From Nicotiana tabacum (taxonomy: Eukaryota; Streptophyta; Magnoliopsida; Solanales; Solanaceae), in contig NC_134103.1 of the NCBI RefSeq assembly GCF_000715075.1, forward strand, positions 56,326,230-56,390,229: a stretch of 64,000 bases of DNA, written 5' to 3'. The position numbers were made by a program, and so were the translations under genes. Shown here piece by piece: positions 1 to 13,145 of this stretch (position 1 is its first letter; each line of letters opens with the position of its first letter). A model generated the notes under the pieces. That model was not told the DNA's origin, did no database searches, and saw nothing but the letters and a program-made list of their open reading frames with translations.

Positions 1-405
1 CCGGACTTGCCGTGGTCTTGGTATGCATTTTTGTTATAGACATTATGGGTATGTCGGGGCCCTGTTCCAGCAATGTTGTAGAACTTATGTTCTTTTAGAG
101 GCTCATAGACAGGTGTCGACTCATGTATGGTTTGGAATGCCTTGTCGGCTGATTTTTGTTGTATAGTCTTTCATGGCACCATGGTAACTCGTACCTTATA
201 TATAGTTTCTTGACAGTCTTGTCGTCCCATGATACGTATGTTCATGACATTATCTTTCATTGTTGGATGTTCATGATCCATGTCTACCATTTATATTGGT
301 CTTGTCGGCCCTTAAAGATAATAAGGAAGGTTAGATAAAATGTACGTTGGTGCTCGGTAAGTATGGCCCGGGTTCTAGTCATGACCTTCCAGTTGGGTCG
401 TGACA
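1..405 (+). repeat. LTR terminal fragment (plus orientation)
   Basis: The segment ends in GGGTCGTGACA, the typical 3' tip of Solanaceae gypsy LTRs, preceded by a GC-rich stretch around 363-395 that matches the usual LTR end of this group as I know it. The next bases (406 on) match a different LTR family and not a primer-binding site. This is therefore the right end of a solo LTR, or of the 3' LTR of an element lying mostly left of the window. No credible gene is present; the 60-residue ORF at 156-338 has no recognisable features. Confidence 0.6.
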
Positions 406-1054
406 ATAATAATCCCAAGCATGATCTCTAGTAAGAAAGGATAAGATCACACAGTCATATAAAGGATCACACATGTATCCCAGAGAGCACACCTTCAAAT
501 CAAGGCACAACACAAGAAAAATAATTACAAGTGTGTGCTCATAACATACATGTGACTACGTCTGAGGCAAGTATAGCATCAATCTCAAGATTATTCACTG
601 TGTTCAAAATAAGGCACAAATAGCCTTAAAATTACCTCTAAAATGATTTATTGTGCTCACATAGTCAATTAATTGAATAACACATCGAATCAAGTAGAAC
701 ACACAACCAAACAAGACATAGAGTAATCTAGAATCTACCGCGAGCATGAATACCCATGGCACATGTATATATGCTCATCACATCATATGTACATCACCCC
801 TGCATGTAGCAAACATCAGTTAGTAGAAAACATTCTCTCAACCAAACCTAGGCAAAACGCTTACCTCATCCGGGCTAGTTCAAAGCTCAAAAATGCATCC
901 CCTTAAGAAATCACCTCTAACCGGATCAAATCTAGCCAAACATCAATCAAGTAAGTCAACCAATTTCGTAGGAAGCATCCCATTAAATAAAGCATTAATG
1001 TTTCAAGGATTCTCAAAAAGTCAACAAAAGTCAACTCTGGACCGCTTGCCCGAA
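406..1054 (-). repeat. LTR fragment of element A
   Basis: This stretch aligns base by base with about 56606-57260 over roughly 650 bp, in the same orientation, with scattered substitutions and small indels. It is cut on the left by the LTR ending at 405 and on the right by the Gypsy-1 LTR starting at 1055. The orientation is set by the right-hand copy, whose LTR start and degenerate primer site can be seen. The two pieces may be the 3' and 5' LTRs of one old element that now encloses most of the window; that link is inference. Confidence 0.7.
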
Positions 1055-1333
1055 TGTCACGCCTCAACCAAGGGGAGCGGGACTGGTGCTCAACCGAAGT
1101 AACCCAGTGAAGCAAGCCTACTTGGTGTCTAATCTCTGGCCTTATCCATGAGTGATTAAGAAGAATTGACATGAGATAGTCAATCAGGAAGACAAGGATG
1201 TACAACTCCAGTTTTCGTTAATTAAGAAGTTTCACTGATAGATGATAAAATAATACAAATCCTTAGCTTACAAGTGGGGGTAAATGACTAGAAAATAGCA
1301 TTTATAGTTCCCTCCATACTATTACGACCCATG

Positions 1334-2143
1334 GTGTATCTACGAAGCCTCTAGACTAACATGAAAAAATATGAAAGTGCCGGTGACAAGGCCCTAATTA
1401 TACCTCAAAATATAAAGTATAAGGATCAAAATAACATAAGGCCCTGATGTAGAGTAGGGCTCACCGAATCAACATAGAAGAGGGTACACACATATCGAGA
1501 ACATGTGCCACCTGCTGAGGTACCACCTGTATGCATTAAAAATACAAAGTCCCCGGAAAAAAGGGACGTTAGTACATATAGAATAATACTAGTATGTAGA
1601 GCTAAGTACCCTCGCATGGAATAGAATGACACTATAAGGAAAGGGAGACATGAAAGTAGTGAGAAAATCAAGAGTATTTAAACTTCTAGGTTAAAAGATA
1701 AATAATCATCAAATAAGCATTAACATTTTTGGTTTGGAGATCATTGTCTACGGAGCCTCTAGACTAACATGAGAAAATACAAAGGTACAGGTGACAAGGA
1801 CCCAGCTATACCTCAAAATATAACGTACAAGGATCAAAACAACATAAGGCCCTTATGTAGAGTAGGGTTCACCGAATCAGGTGAGAAGAGGGTACACACC
1901 AATCGAGAACCTCTGCCACATGTTAAGGTACCTCCTACATCCCTTAAAGATACAATGTACCCAACAAAAGGGATGTTAGTACATATGAAATAATATTAGT
2001 ATGTAGAGCTAAGTACCCTCGCATGAAATAGAATGACAATATAAGTAAAGGGATACATGAAAGTAGTGAGAAAATCAAGAGTATTTAAAAATTCCAAGTT
2101 AAAACATAAATAATCATCATATAAGCATTAATATTTTTGGTTG
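1334..2143. repeat. Tandem duplication of about 400 bp inside the LTR
   Basis: The segment at about 1334-1740 is repeated at about 1746-2143. Both start with a shared motif around CCTCTAGACTAACATG and end in a run around AAGCATTAA. The partner LTR has only one copy (about 9613-10010), so the duplication either arose in this LTR after insertion or was lost from the other. The two copies differ by many substitutions, so the event is not recent. Confidence 0.8.
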
Positions 2144-3352
2144 TGCATGGCATAGCATCCGATCTTGGCCCGATCGGCTAAGCCGTCTCACCATAATGTC
2201 GTGTGGATCGACGTGTCTATGCTAGCAATATAATACATCATCCCAATATTGGGGCATAATCTCATAATGGTGCGAAAGGGACTTGTCCCAATCGACTCCT
2301 ACACCGTCACATGTAGTTTCGGGTATAGGCCTTTCATTTACACCTTTTTGGTTACATAAAAATACTCCCAAAAATATTTCATTTAAAGCAATTCACAAAA
2401 CATGTTCTTTCCATTGACCCTTTGGTCGTACATCATCATTTTCACGTGGAAAAATGGCCATATTTCATCTTTCATATTTTCACTTGTCATGGCTTATCAT
2501 AAGATGTCAAAGGTAATTTAAAACATTGGAGAATCATAGTACGAAAATATGAGTATGTAAGAGCTGAAAACACATTGAAACATTTCCATAAGGAAAGCAT
2601 AGAGATTGCTTTTGAAATATGAAATAACTTCATAAGTATTTGATAGATCAATCCTACTTGAAATATTTTCCAAAGAAAAGCATAAAAATGGCAATTGAAT
2701 TATGACTTGATTACATAAGCACTAGGTAAATCATTCGATTGAGGAAATTCATAGTAAGGAATGAGATTTAAAGCAAACCATATTTGGAATGTAGGAGGAG
2801 TTCATGGAATTCAATTCTAGGGAAGGAGCTTAGCCAAACATACCTTACTCAAGCCTCCCTTAGGATCCCAACAAAGTTCCACTACTTGAAACACTTTAAT
2901 ATATATCAACATAATTCAATTAAACCATCATTAGAAAGGATTCTCATAATTTAGGTCCTTTTAGGCATTTTATCAAACACTTAGCATGCATGCTCGTCTA
3001 CAACCTCCTACAATGAAGTTTCTTCATCCTACACCCAATTTCCAAACCAACAATTCAACCATATTAGTCATAAGACAATCAACGACGACTACCGTTGGCA
3101 CAAGCGTGCCAAACCCTTCATTCCCACCCCACAAGAATCACATCTCCTAGTCTTCACATACACCTAAATTCTAGATTGAAGGCTTATGGATTCCAATCAC
3201 CATCCCATATGCCCCAACAAAAAAAATACTACTTTTAAACTCATTATGAAGCTTCTCATAAGAGCTTAAGGATGAAATCTTACCTCGTTAGTTGAAGACC
3301 TTGTGCGTTTTTCCGCTTGAATCCCCGTGATGATTTGAGCAAGCAACTGAAG

Positions 3353-3473
<121 letters not shown>

Positions 3474-4068
3474 CTACCTGTCTATCAAAATATCAGACTC
3501 TACCCTCTAAAATGACCCTTAAGGCCTTTAATTAATATATAGTCGGGTTAAGAAATTCCCAAAAATTACCCTCCGAGTCAAATCCGCGATTGCATAATAG
3601 ACCGCAAATCGCCTATGCGGTCCGCGATATGGACCTTGAAATGGTCCTCCAGATTTGAGTTTGATATGGACATGTATGCGGTGGATATCTGGGTCGCATA
3701 AGGGTTCTGAGGTCCTCACATTCGACCGTGAAATCTCCTTCAAAATTTCCCCAGGAGGACTTACCGATTCTGTGATGGATATGAGGTCCACAAAATAGCT
3801 ATAAGGTCTACATAACCTACCGATATAACTCTCAAAATTTAGTTTGCTTCTGCCTCAATCCACGATGATTCTGCGGTCAGCGAAACAGATTTGGGATCAG
3901 CATAATCGCCATCTCATGCCAATTCTTTACCCACCTCACGATGCATTGCACAATCCATAAATTTGTACCACAGCGAGGAAACTCATCCCATCACCTTCCG
4001 AACATCTTAGCTTGACCCCGGCACTGGAAAATCCTAAAATCCTTGGCTAACTTTTACGGGGTCTTACA

Positions 4069-4083
4069 TTCTCTCCCGCTTAG
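4069..4083 (-). other. Polypurine tract of Gypsy-1
   Basis: The minus strand reads AAGCGGGAGAGAA immediately before the LTR start TGTAAGACC. This purine run is the expected plus-strand primer of an LTR retrotransposon and fixes the element's orientation and LTR edge. The same arrangement occurs at 30990 (Gypsy-2) and 60265 (Gypsy-3). Confidence 0.8.
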
Positions 4084-4411
4084 GATCATTCATCATCGAA
4101 TGAGGGTTAGAGTCTGGATAGACACCCAAAGCGACTTAGTTCCTTATAAATGCACCAATAGGTCAGAATTTGATTAACTCCCCAAATTTTCAAAAATTTT
4201 GGCAGAGTTTCCTCTGTATCAGGGCCTATCCACCTGTCAGAGAGCCACATAAACCAATCCTAACAATGCATCCACAACTCAACAAAATATCACAAACACA
4301 AAAACAACACCAATCATAACATCATGTGCATTAAATTGCCAAAGGAGAATCTTAAAATAAGTTATACAGGTTTAGAACATAGCTCATAGAAAAGTAAACT
4401 CTAACATTCTT

Positions 4412-5940
4412 TTAAGCACATCCATTTGGTTCTACAAACAAGTGAGGATATTTCCTCTCCATATCTTTCTTTGCTTCACAGGTAGCCTCTTCGGCTTGTT
4501 GATTTTGCCATAGCACTTTGACTGAAGCAATCTTTTTATTCCTCATCTTACGAACTTTTCTATCAATGATGGCAACCGGAATCTCCTCATAAGTCAATTC
4601 TACATTAACTTCAATAGCCTCCACAGGGACGATGAGCGATGGATCTCCAACCACCTTCTTTAACATAGACACATGGAATACTCGGTGTACTAATGACAAC
4701 TCTAGAGGTAACTCTAGCCTATATGCTACTTGACCAATCTTCTGCAAGATTCTATAAAGTCCGATAGACCTTGGACTCAATTTTCCTTTCTTCCCAAATC
4801 GCATTATACCTTTCATGGGGGAAAACCTTCAAAATCACCCAGTCATCCTCTTTTAACTCTAAGTCTCTGTGTCGCACATCTTAATAGGATTTCTGGTGGG
4901 TTTGAGCGATTCTCACCCATTCCTTGATGATCTTGACCTTCTCCATAGCTTGATGCATGAGGTCTAGCCCTATAAATTCTGCTTCTCTTTCTCCAAAACA
5001 ACCAATATGGGATCTACCACTTCTACTGCAGAGAGAATCGAACGGTGCCATTTGAATGTTGGCATGATAGTTGTTATTGTAGACAAATTCTATGAGCGGC
5101 AAATGATAATTCCAGCTACCCTTGAAGTAAAGAACACAAGCACATAGCATATTCTAAAGTTTTTGTATAGTTTGCTCGGCTTGACCGTGGGTTTGTGGAT
5201 TGAAAGTTGTTCTAAGATTCACCTGAGTACCCAAACCTTGCTCAAAATTCTGCAAAACGTTAGTGATGAACTGTACCCCTCGGTCCGATATGATGAAAAC
5301 TGGAGTGTCATGAAATATAATTATATCCTTGACATAGTTATCAAGGAATGTGTTGACGTCGTGAGTCTATCCACAATCACCCTAATTGAGTCAAACTTAA
5401 GATGTGTGCGAGGTAAATCTACCACAAAGTTCATGTTGATCATCTCCCACTTCCATATAGGAATTTCTATATTATGCGCCAAACCGCCAGGCCTCTAGTG
5501 CATGGCCTTCACATACTGGCAATTTGAGCATCTGGCCACAAAGTCCACTTTATCACTTTTCATATCATTCCACCAGTAGACTTCCTTGAGATCATGGTAC
5601 ATTTTTGTAGAGGCGGGTGCACAGAATACTTGGAACTGTGAGCCCCGGTCATGATTCTCTCTTGGAGACAATCCACATTTGGAACACACAATTGCTCGTG
5701 GTACCTTAGCGCACCATTATTCATGCCAAGAGAAAAATCCATGGTCTTGTGTTTATGAATCCCCTCCTTCAACTGCACCAAGAATGGATCATTATATTGA
5801 TTTTCCTTAACTTCCACTACTAGCAATGAGTCAACTCTATTTTGCACAATCATCCTACCTTCAATAGATTCCGCGAGCTGAACTCCCAAATTAGCCAACC
5901 GGTGAACTTCCTTGGCCATCGTCCTTTAGTGTGCCTCCAA
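4412..5940 (-). pseudogene. Gypsy-1 integrase with C-terminal chromodomain (broken)
   Basis: Read on the minus strand, 5919-5495 holds the N-terminal zinc-binding region: a histidine-containing stretch near YHDLKEVYWW, followed by CSNCQYVK. 5150-4881 holds part of the core ending, with LPLIEFVYNNNYHA. 4816-4412 holds the C-terminal part with LVHRVFHVSML and a chromodomain-like tail containing VLWQNQ and YPHLF. Frameshifts and stops separate these pieces, and the stretch around 5160-5490 has no open frame on the coding strand. A chromodomain after integrase marks the chromovirus branch of Ty3/gypsy, and the sequence style fits Tekay/Del. Integrase would insert the cDNA; the chromodomain is thought to guide it to modified histones. 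This copy cannot be active. Confidence 0.85.
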
Positions 5941-7140
5941 GTGAGCCAAACTACCCATAGACTTTCAGCTAAGAGAACCAGCCACAACATTAGCCTTCAT
6001 GGGTGATAAATAATGTCGATGTCGTAGTCTTTAAGTAACTCAAGCCATCTCCTTTTCCTTAGGTTCAACTCTTTCTTCTTAAAGATATATTAAAGACTCT
6101 TATGGTCCATGAATATATCCACATTGACCCCATACAGATAATGATGTCAAATCTTCAATGCAAACACCACTACCGCATGCTCTAAGTCGTGTGTTGGATA
6201 ATACTTTTTGTGGTTCTTGAGTTGCTTGAAGAATACGCAACCACCTTGCCATGTTGCATTAATAAACACTCAAGTCCAACCCTTGAAGCATCGCAATATA
6301 TGATGAACACATATGTACCTTACGATAAGGTCAAACACATGTGTCATGGTCAACCTTGGCTTCAACTCTTGAAACTCTTTTCACAAGCATCTGACTATTG
6401 AAATTTAGCTGCCTTTTGCGTTAATTTAGTCAAGGGAGAGGCAAGAGAAGAGAACCCCACCAAGAACCTCCTGTCATATCCAGCTAAGCCGAAGAATAAG
6501 AAACTGCAAATCTCCATCGGAGTCGTGGGTCTAGGCCAATTCTTCATAGCTTCAATCTTCTGAGGATCAACCTTGATTCTCTCACTAGAGACTGCATGAC
6601 CCAAGAAAGTGACGGACTCGATCCAAAACTAACATTTCAAAAACTTCTCATATAACTTGTGTTGATCTATAGTTTGCAAAACCACCTTGAGATGATCGGC
6701 ATGGTCCCCTTCAATGAACGCTATTACATGACCCAAGGAAATCTTCAATGAACGCTATTAAAAATGAGTCAAGGAAATGCTTGAAGACTCAATTTATAAA
6801 ATCAATGAAAGCAGCAAGCGCATTCGTTAGCCCAAAAATCATCACCAGAAATTCAAAGTGCCCATACTAGGTACTGAAAGGTGTTCTCGAAATATCCTTC
6901 TCTCTTATCTTCAATTGGTGATACCCCCGACCTTAGGTCAATCTTGGAGAAGTACTTGGCACCATCTAATTGATCAAATAAGTCATCTGTCCTAGGCAAT
7001 GGATACTTGTTATTGATGGTGACCTTTTTGAGTTACCGATAGTCGTTGCACATCCTTAACGATCCATCATTCTTCCTTACAAAGAGAACGGGTGCGCCAA
7101 AAGGTGACACACTCGGTCAGATGAAACCCTTCTTTAGAAA
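5941..7140 (-). pseudogene. Gypsy-1 reverse transcriptase-RNase H (broken)
   Basis: The minus-strand frame at 6604-6395 shows the RT tail (GHAVSSERIKVDPQKIEAMK, then FFGLAGYDRRFLVGF), and 5941-6390 keeps a decayed RNase H. RT fingers and palm (about 6640-7140) are out of frame with many stops. The region that should carry the YxDD active site, near 6690-6780, is instead a short tandem duplication built on CAATGAACGCTATTA (about 6709-6775). The catalytic loop is therefore gone or unrecognisable. It lies between protease (higher coordinates) and integrase (lower), the standard gypsy order on the minus strand. Confidence 0.75.
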
Positions 7141-7800
7141 GTCTTTCAACTGCTCTTTCAATTCCTTCAATTCTACCGAACCCATTCTATAGGATTGTTT
7201 TAATAGGTCGTGTACCCGAATAAACATCTATCCCGAAGTCAATCTCCTGAAATGTCTGTGCCTCAACATCGGTGTTCGTGACTTGGACCAGGTGGTAGAC
7301 ATATCCCTTGTTAATCATCTTCATGGCCTTAAGGTAAGAAATAAACCATCCCTTTGGCACGACGTCATACCCCTTCCACTCAATGAATAGATCGTCTAGA
7401 AACTCAAACCTAATAGTTTTGGTTCGTCAATAAATCTTAGCAAGGAATGAGTAAAGCCAGTCCATCCCCATTATCACATTAAAATCCACCATCACCAATT
7501 CAATGAGGTAAGCTATGGTGTATCGATCACGCGGTGTGACAAAACAGTCCCTATATACATGTGTGACCACAATAGATTCACCAACTGGAGTAGATACTAA
7601 GAACGGCTCATGAAGTTTTTATTCTATCCCAAATTCCATGGCAACATAAGGAGTGACATACAATAATGTAGAACCGGGATCTATAAGAGCATACACATCA
7701 TGAGATTGTATGGTCAACATATGTATGAAAATATCTGGATAAGTGTCTAAACTCTAGTGGCCCAACATGGCATAGAATCTACTAGGTCCTCTTGGACCCT
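7141..7800 (-). pseudogene. Gypsy-1 aspartic protease region (broken)
   Basis: Around 7640-7700 the minus strand encodes ALIDPGSTLLYVTP, the protease active-site loop of Tekay-type chromoviruses, where DPGS stands for the usual D(T/S)G. The linker to RT follows at 7141-7600 with several stops. The protease would cut the gag-pol polyprotein. No open frame spans it, so it is dead. Confidence 0.7.
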
Positions 7801-9171
7801 ATGTACCACCTCTAGCTGCACCACACCCTACGAGTGTCGGAGTACCTAGAGCTGGGGAAGGTGCTGTAAAAGTAGTAACCGCTGAACTGGTTGGCTGCAC
7901 CACAACCCTACAAGCATTCTATCGAGATGAAGGGTAGTCTCTATGAATGTCGCCCCTTAGACTGTATCTATATCATATACCTGGGCCTATGTGGCTTACT
8001 CCCGGATGCTTCCTCCCACACTTAGAATATAGAGGGCCTCTACTGTGGCTTGAGACTCTCACCTGACTGAATATGCTGATAAGGTCCCATACTACCCTAG
8101 TTTGGCTTGATATGGCCCCATTGTTGCTGACTAGGCTCTGATAGCGGTGCACTAGTTGAATACTGAGAAACTAGATGTGACAGACCAGATGACTCTCTCC
8201 TAAACAATGCCTTTCCACCACTACCACCACTGAATAAACCACCAAAGTTTCCCACGAACCAGGCCTTCTTGTTACTATCTCGTTTTATCCTACTTTTAAA
8301 CTTTCGGGTCTCTGTGGCGTGAGATAATGCCACCATCATCCTATAAGTCATATTAGAATTCTAGTCGGCGGTAGAAACCTCATTGATAACCAATGTACTA
8401 AGGTCTTGCACAAATCGGCGCATCCTAGCCTCCAAAGTGGGCAACATGAAGAGAGCATACCTTCAAAGATTCACAAAATTCAGGTGGTAATTCCGCACAC
8501 TCATGTTTCCTTGCTTCAAATTCTCGAACTCGATGGCTCGGCTTCCCTGGTCTCAGTAGGTAATAAATAATCAATAAAGGCATTCGTGAACTCATTCCAC
8601 ATTTCCAGAGGGTCACCTTCCTTGCGCGACTCTTCCCACAACTCATACCAAGTATACAACACTTCCTTCAGGCAATAAGAGGCCAATTCCATTGCGTATG
8701 TCTCAGTGGCATGCACCACACGAATGGTCTTGTGCATATCATCAATAAACTCCTGTGGCTCCTCCTCGAGCTTAGTACCCGTGAACACGAGAGGATCTAA
8801 CCGGAGGAATCTCTTCACTCTAAAACTAGCTAAATCCCCTTGGTGACTGGAGGAAGTAGATATAGCATTCAATCTCTAAGCTTGGGAAGCCATTATCTGA
8901 GTCAACAATTGGATGACTCCCCTAAGGTCTCCAACAGAAGAACTAGGACAGGCGGATGAAGCTGGAGGTAGAGCTAGTGTATCAATTTGTTGAGGCATCT
9001 ATTCATTCTTGGTCAGAATCTCAGCATGATTACTAGAAGTAGGAGGTGGTGTAGTTGGGTAGTGCCTTCACCCCTTGGGTTCTCACCCACAACACCATGC
9101 ACTATATTAACTGCCACTCTTGGGGTGGAATCGGCCCTTTGGCTACTCTTTACCTTTTTCCTAGGCACCAT
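7801..9171 (-). pseudogene. Gypsy-1 gag (broken)
   Basis: The start is probably the methionine at 9171, which opens MVPRKKVKSS after a few upstream codons. The central gag domain is read at 8872-8516, with residues such as LDPLVFTGTKLEEEPQEFID and WNEFTNAFIDYLLP, typical of the plant retrotransposon gag family. After a frameshift near 8516, 8646-8425 and 8351-8097 carry the rest. 7801-8090 is a low-complexity linker toward the protease. Gag would form the virus-like particle in the cytoplasm. Stops and frameshifts rule out a working protein. Confidence 0.75.
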
Positions 9172-9370
9172 GTACTGAAAATTAGAACAAAGCACGAGTT
9201 AAAAGGGCAGTCTTATGATTAATCTCTATCAAACGATCTAGAGAACCAAAGAAAGGTGACATTCCTAAATGCCCAAGTAGCCTCCTAATAATAGATGTGG
9301 TCGACTTTATACTGATAAGAATGACTCAACTAGACATGGATCCGAGATATCCTAGGACACATTAAACTTC
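9172..9370 (-). other. Gypsy-1 leader, primer site missing
   Basis: This short stretch lies between gag and the start of recognisable 5' LTR sequence. Related Solanaceae elements have an initiator-Met-tRNA primer site (TGGTATCAGAGC on the element strand) here. I cannot find it, and the LTR match begins about 33 bases inside the LTR. A small deletion has therefore removed the LTR tip and primer site. Confidence 0.5.
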
Positions 9371-10572
9371 GGGGCCCAACCAAAGTAACACAATCAAGAA
9401 AGCCTACTTGGAGTCTACTCTCTTCCCTTATCCATAAGTGATTTAAGAAGAATTAACATGATATAGTAAATTGGGAAGATAAGGATGCACAACACTTATT
9501 TTCATTAATTAAGAAATTTCATTGATAGATGACAAAATAATAAAAATCCTTAGCTTACAAGTGGGAGTAAATGACCAAACTAGCATATATAGTTCTCTCC
9601 ATAGTAACATGACCCACAGTGTGTCTACGGAGCCTCTAGACTAATATGAGAAAATATGGAAGTGCCGATGACAAAGCCCTAGCTATACCTCAAAATATAA
9701 TGTACTAGGATCAAAATAATAGAAGACCCCGATATACAGTAGGGCTTACCAAATTAGTTGAGAATATGGTACACACCTATCGAGAATCGATGCCACTTGC
9801 TGAGGTACCACCTGCATCCATTAAAGATACAGCATCCCTGAAAAAAGGCGACGTTAGTAGATATGGAGTATAACTAGTAGGTAGAGCTATGTATCCTCAC
9901 ATGGAATAGAATACCGATATAAGGAGAGGGGGACATGGAAGTAGTAAGAAAATGAAAAGTATTTAAAAATGCCTAGTTAAAACATAAACAATCTTCAAAA
10001 AAGCATTAACTACCATGTGCGCAGCATGGCGTCTGATATCGGCCCGATCGACTAAGCCATCTCACCACAATTCCATGTGGATCAATGTGTCTATGATAGA
10101 AATACAATACATCATACCAATATTTGGGAATAATCTGAAAATGGTGCGAAAGGTACTTGTCCCAACCAACTCTTACACCGGCACGCATAGTTTCAGGTAT
10201 AGGCCTTTCAACCTACACCTTATCGGTTACACAACAATACTTCATTCATAGAAATTTGTAAAACCTTTTCTTTCCATTGACCCTTAGGTCGTACATACAT
10301 CATATTTAATTAGAAAAATTCCCACATTTCATCTTTCATACTTTCACTTTCCATGGTTTATCATAAAACCTCGAAGGTAATTTAAAACATTGGAGAATAT
10401 AGTACCAAAACATGAGTATGTAAGAGCTGAAAACACATTAAAACCTTTCCACAAGGAAAACATAGAGATTTCCTTTGAAATATGAATTTACTTCATAAGT
10501 ATTTGAAAGATCAAACATACTTGAAATATTTTCCAAAGAAAAGCATAACTATGGCAATTAAATTATGACCTG
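9371..10572 (-). repeat. Partial 5' LTR of Gypsy-1
   Basis: It aligns with 1088-2712 of the 3' LTR, with only a single copy of the 400-bp unit that is doubled there. The match ends at about 10572, where the LINE begins. The remaining part of this LTR is not found directly after the LINE. What follows at 29144 is a related but different LTR copy that overlaps the same LTR positions. Confidence 0.75.
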
Positions 10573-10633
10573 AGTGAATATCATGTTTATATAGATTTCT
10601 TGAGAAACAAAACCCTACCAAGAGCTCTGGCGA

Positions 10634-13096
10634 GTGGAGATTGTGACGATTGAAACTCGAAGCTTGAGCAGCTCTTCAATGGCCGCTCAGGCCACTGGCC
10701 AGCCTTTTATGGAGGTTGGTCACTCATCTGCACCACCTATGCAACCCCACCAAACATCCACAACCCCAAACTCGATCCAAAACTATGCACAATTAGTAAA
10801 ACATAGTTCATTAAATGCTGCCATGCAGACGTTACCCAGTGTAGCCCTAAAACCAATCGAATATCTTCATCGTGAACCCATTGTACATTTGAAGAAGACA
10901 AAGGTGAGGTAATCCATTATGCAACAAGGACTCCAACTTGCTGTTCTTGGCAAGTTCTCATATGGGAAGCCTATTATGTAGGAGTTACGTAAAGCTATTC
11001 CTCTCAATGTGAACTAAAAGGTCGTTGCTTGCCTTTTATTTGAAGGCAAAAGATGATATGTCGCATATGAGGTATACCAAATGGAGCCCATGGTGGAAAC
11101 CTAATGAAGAGACCCCAATTGCTATAGCTTGGATTTCGTTCTTAGACTTGCCTTCTAACTTTTTTGGTAAGGATTTTGTATTTTCTTTAGCTAGGGCAGT
11201 TGGTAAACCATTACATGTAGACATGGAAACTCAAAATGGTACAAGACCAAGTTGTGCTAAGGTTAAAGTTGAGGTGAATTTATTACCCATTTTTTCACAA
11301 AGAATTGAGATTGTGAAGGAGGAAGATGAAACTGGCCCCGAGCAATAATAGTGGATCAAAATTAAGTACGATTATATTCCTAAATACTGCAAATCCTGTA
11401 AGAAGCAAGGCCATAATGAGCAAGAATGCTGGGTGATTAATCCAGAATTACACAAAAAACATGAGGGTGTTGTTGATGATCAAGTCAAGGAGAAGAATAT
11501 TATAGTGCAAAGTAATATTAGTGGAACTGCTACAGCTTCTACGAAGATCTTAACAAGTGGAAAAGTTATGGGTAATCTAGTGCCAAATGCTACAAGGAAT
11601 GAGTGGATGCAAAGAAGGAAGAATAAGTATCAAAGAGATAGTAGAGGATAGATAATTGATGAGACTGGGAGTGGTGAAGTTATGCACTCAAAGGAGAAGA
11701 AGGAGGTTAAAGGAAAGGAACCAACTGGTAAAATTGGACGGGGCTGGGAACGAAAAATCTGATGTACCAGTGCAAACGAGTAACAAGTTTTCCTTGTTAA
11801 AAGAAGGTGAGATCAAAGTATTAAAACAAGTAAAGAAGGAAGCGGTGGAAAAAGTGTTAAACAAGGAACAGAATGAGGTTAAAAGGCCAATCCTACGCCT
11901 ACTACGAAAGGGTCTTAATGACGGCAGGTTCACCAAATATGGCAAAAGAAATTTTTAGTCCTAGTCTTATTGGGATGGGGATAGATGAGGCAAATAAGAA
12001 GGAATCCACAATTGAGTGGGTTCACAGAAGATTTGGCACAGGTAAGAGGAATTGAGGAAGATGAATGTAACAGTTAACCATTCTTGCCAGGAAATTCCAT
12101 CGCAAACTTATGATGACTCTAAGGAGCATGGGACTAATATTGAGGTTTGTTCTGGTACAAGTTTGTGGAGTTAAGAGGTAAAGATTATGGAGAATGATAC
12201 AAATGCAAACTTGAGTCCCAAAAGCAAAGAAGAAAGTCATAACAAGCAAGCAGATTTGGCATCAAGTTTGAGCCCTAAGTCTACAGTAAACCCTAGGAAT
12301 TCCAAACCTAGGGTTGAAGATGGGGAAGGGGCTGGACAACCAACAGCTGACCCAAAAGTTGGAGTAGGTCAAGATACAAATATATAGGATAGTTTCACAT
12401 GTGGCTCGAAGATTAAATCCTCACCTAAGAAGAACACCAATAGAACTGTAAATCCTAGGGGTACTGTCCAGGTGTTGGCCATCATTAGAAGTGATCCGGT
12501 GGAGTTTTCAGCTGGGAATCAATATGAAAAGGTTCAAGATGATTTAATTGAGCATACATATATGTCTCTTGATCAAACATCTGCTGCGAAGGTGTCACAA
12601 GGCAATGGAACAGTAATTACTGCGTTTGATTCTACAGTGAACCCTAGTTTGATTCTACAGTGAACCTAGGGAGATTAATGTTGGAATATTGAAAGAGGGT
12701 ACAAGGATGTCAACTGACCAAATTTATTTGGTTCCTAATGCTAGCAATATGAAATCTAGGCAAAGTAATACTGCTTTACAACTAGCAGTTGCTACTATTG
12801 AGGATCCTGGACTTTTAGCTGGGAAAAATTTTAGTGTAACAAGTGGAATCTTAGCTAAAGGAATTATGATTAACAACATGGGTCAAAGGGAATTGGGAAT
12901 GATTACCAAAAATCATGAACCAAATCCTTTAGCCCTACAGGTGGTTGATGATGCACAAGGTGAAGAGGAAGACTTGGGGGAGGACATAGAGGAGGAATCT
13001 ACTACTGCTAATTTTAAACAAGTAGCAAAAGATGGTGATATATCTCCCAATAGTGTGGACAAGAGGAAATCAACTGGAAAACCTACAAGAAAATAA
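10634..13096 (+). pseudogene. LINE ORF1, gag-like RNA-binding protein (broken)
   Basis: The first methionine at 10634 opens a Ser/Thr/Pro-rich N-terminus. After a frameshift near 10912 a DUF4283-like domain is seen at 11025-11348 (AIAWISFLDLPSNFFGKDF). It is followed at about 11386-11431 by a zinc knuckle, CKSCKKQGHNEQEC, which fits CX2CX4HX4C. 11433-13096 is a long, hydrophilic, Lys/Glu- and Ser-rich tail in several frames (11433-11651, 11656-11958, 12187-12387, 12472-12663, 12689-13096), low in complexity. ORF1 would bind the LINE RNA as a particle. At least five frame breaks show that it is not functional. Confidence 0.8.
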
Positions 13097-13145
13097 AATA
13101 AAGGCATCGAGGAGAGTGTAGCTCAAAGGGTGAAACCAAAGGGGA

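Noticed and set aside
10015..10251. 78-residue ORF, and similar ORFs at 1769-1993 and 893-1102
   Set aside because: They lie in LTR sequence, are not conserved between copies of the LTR, and show no domain.
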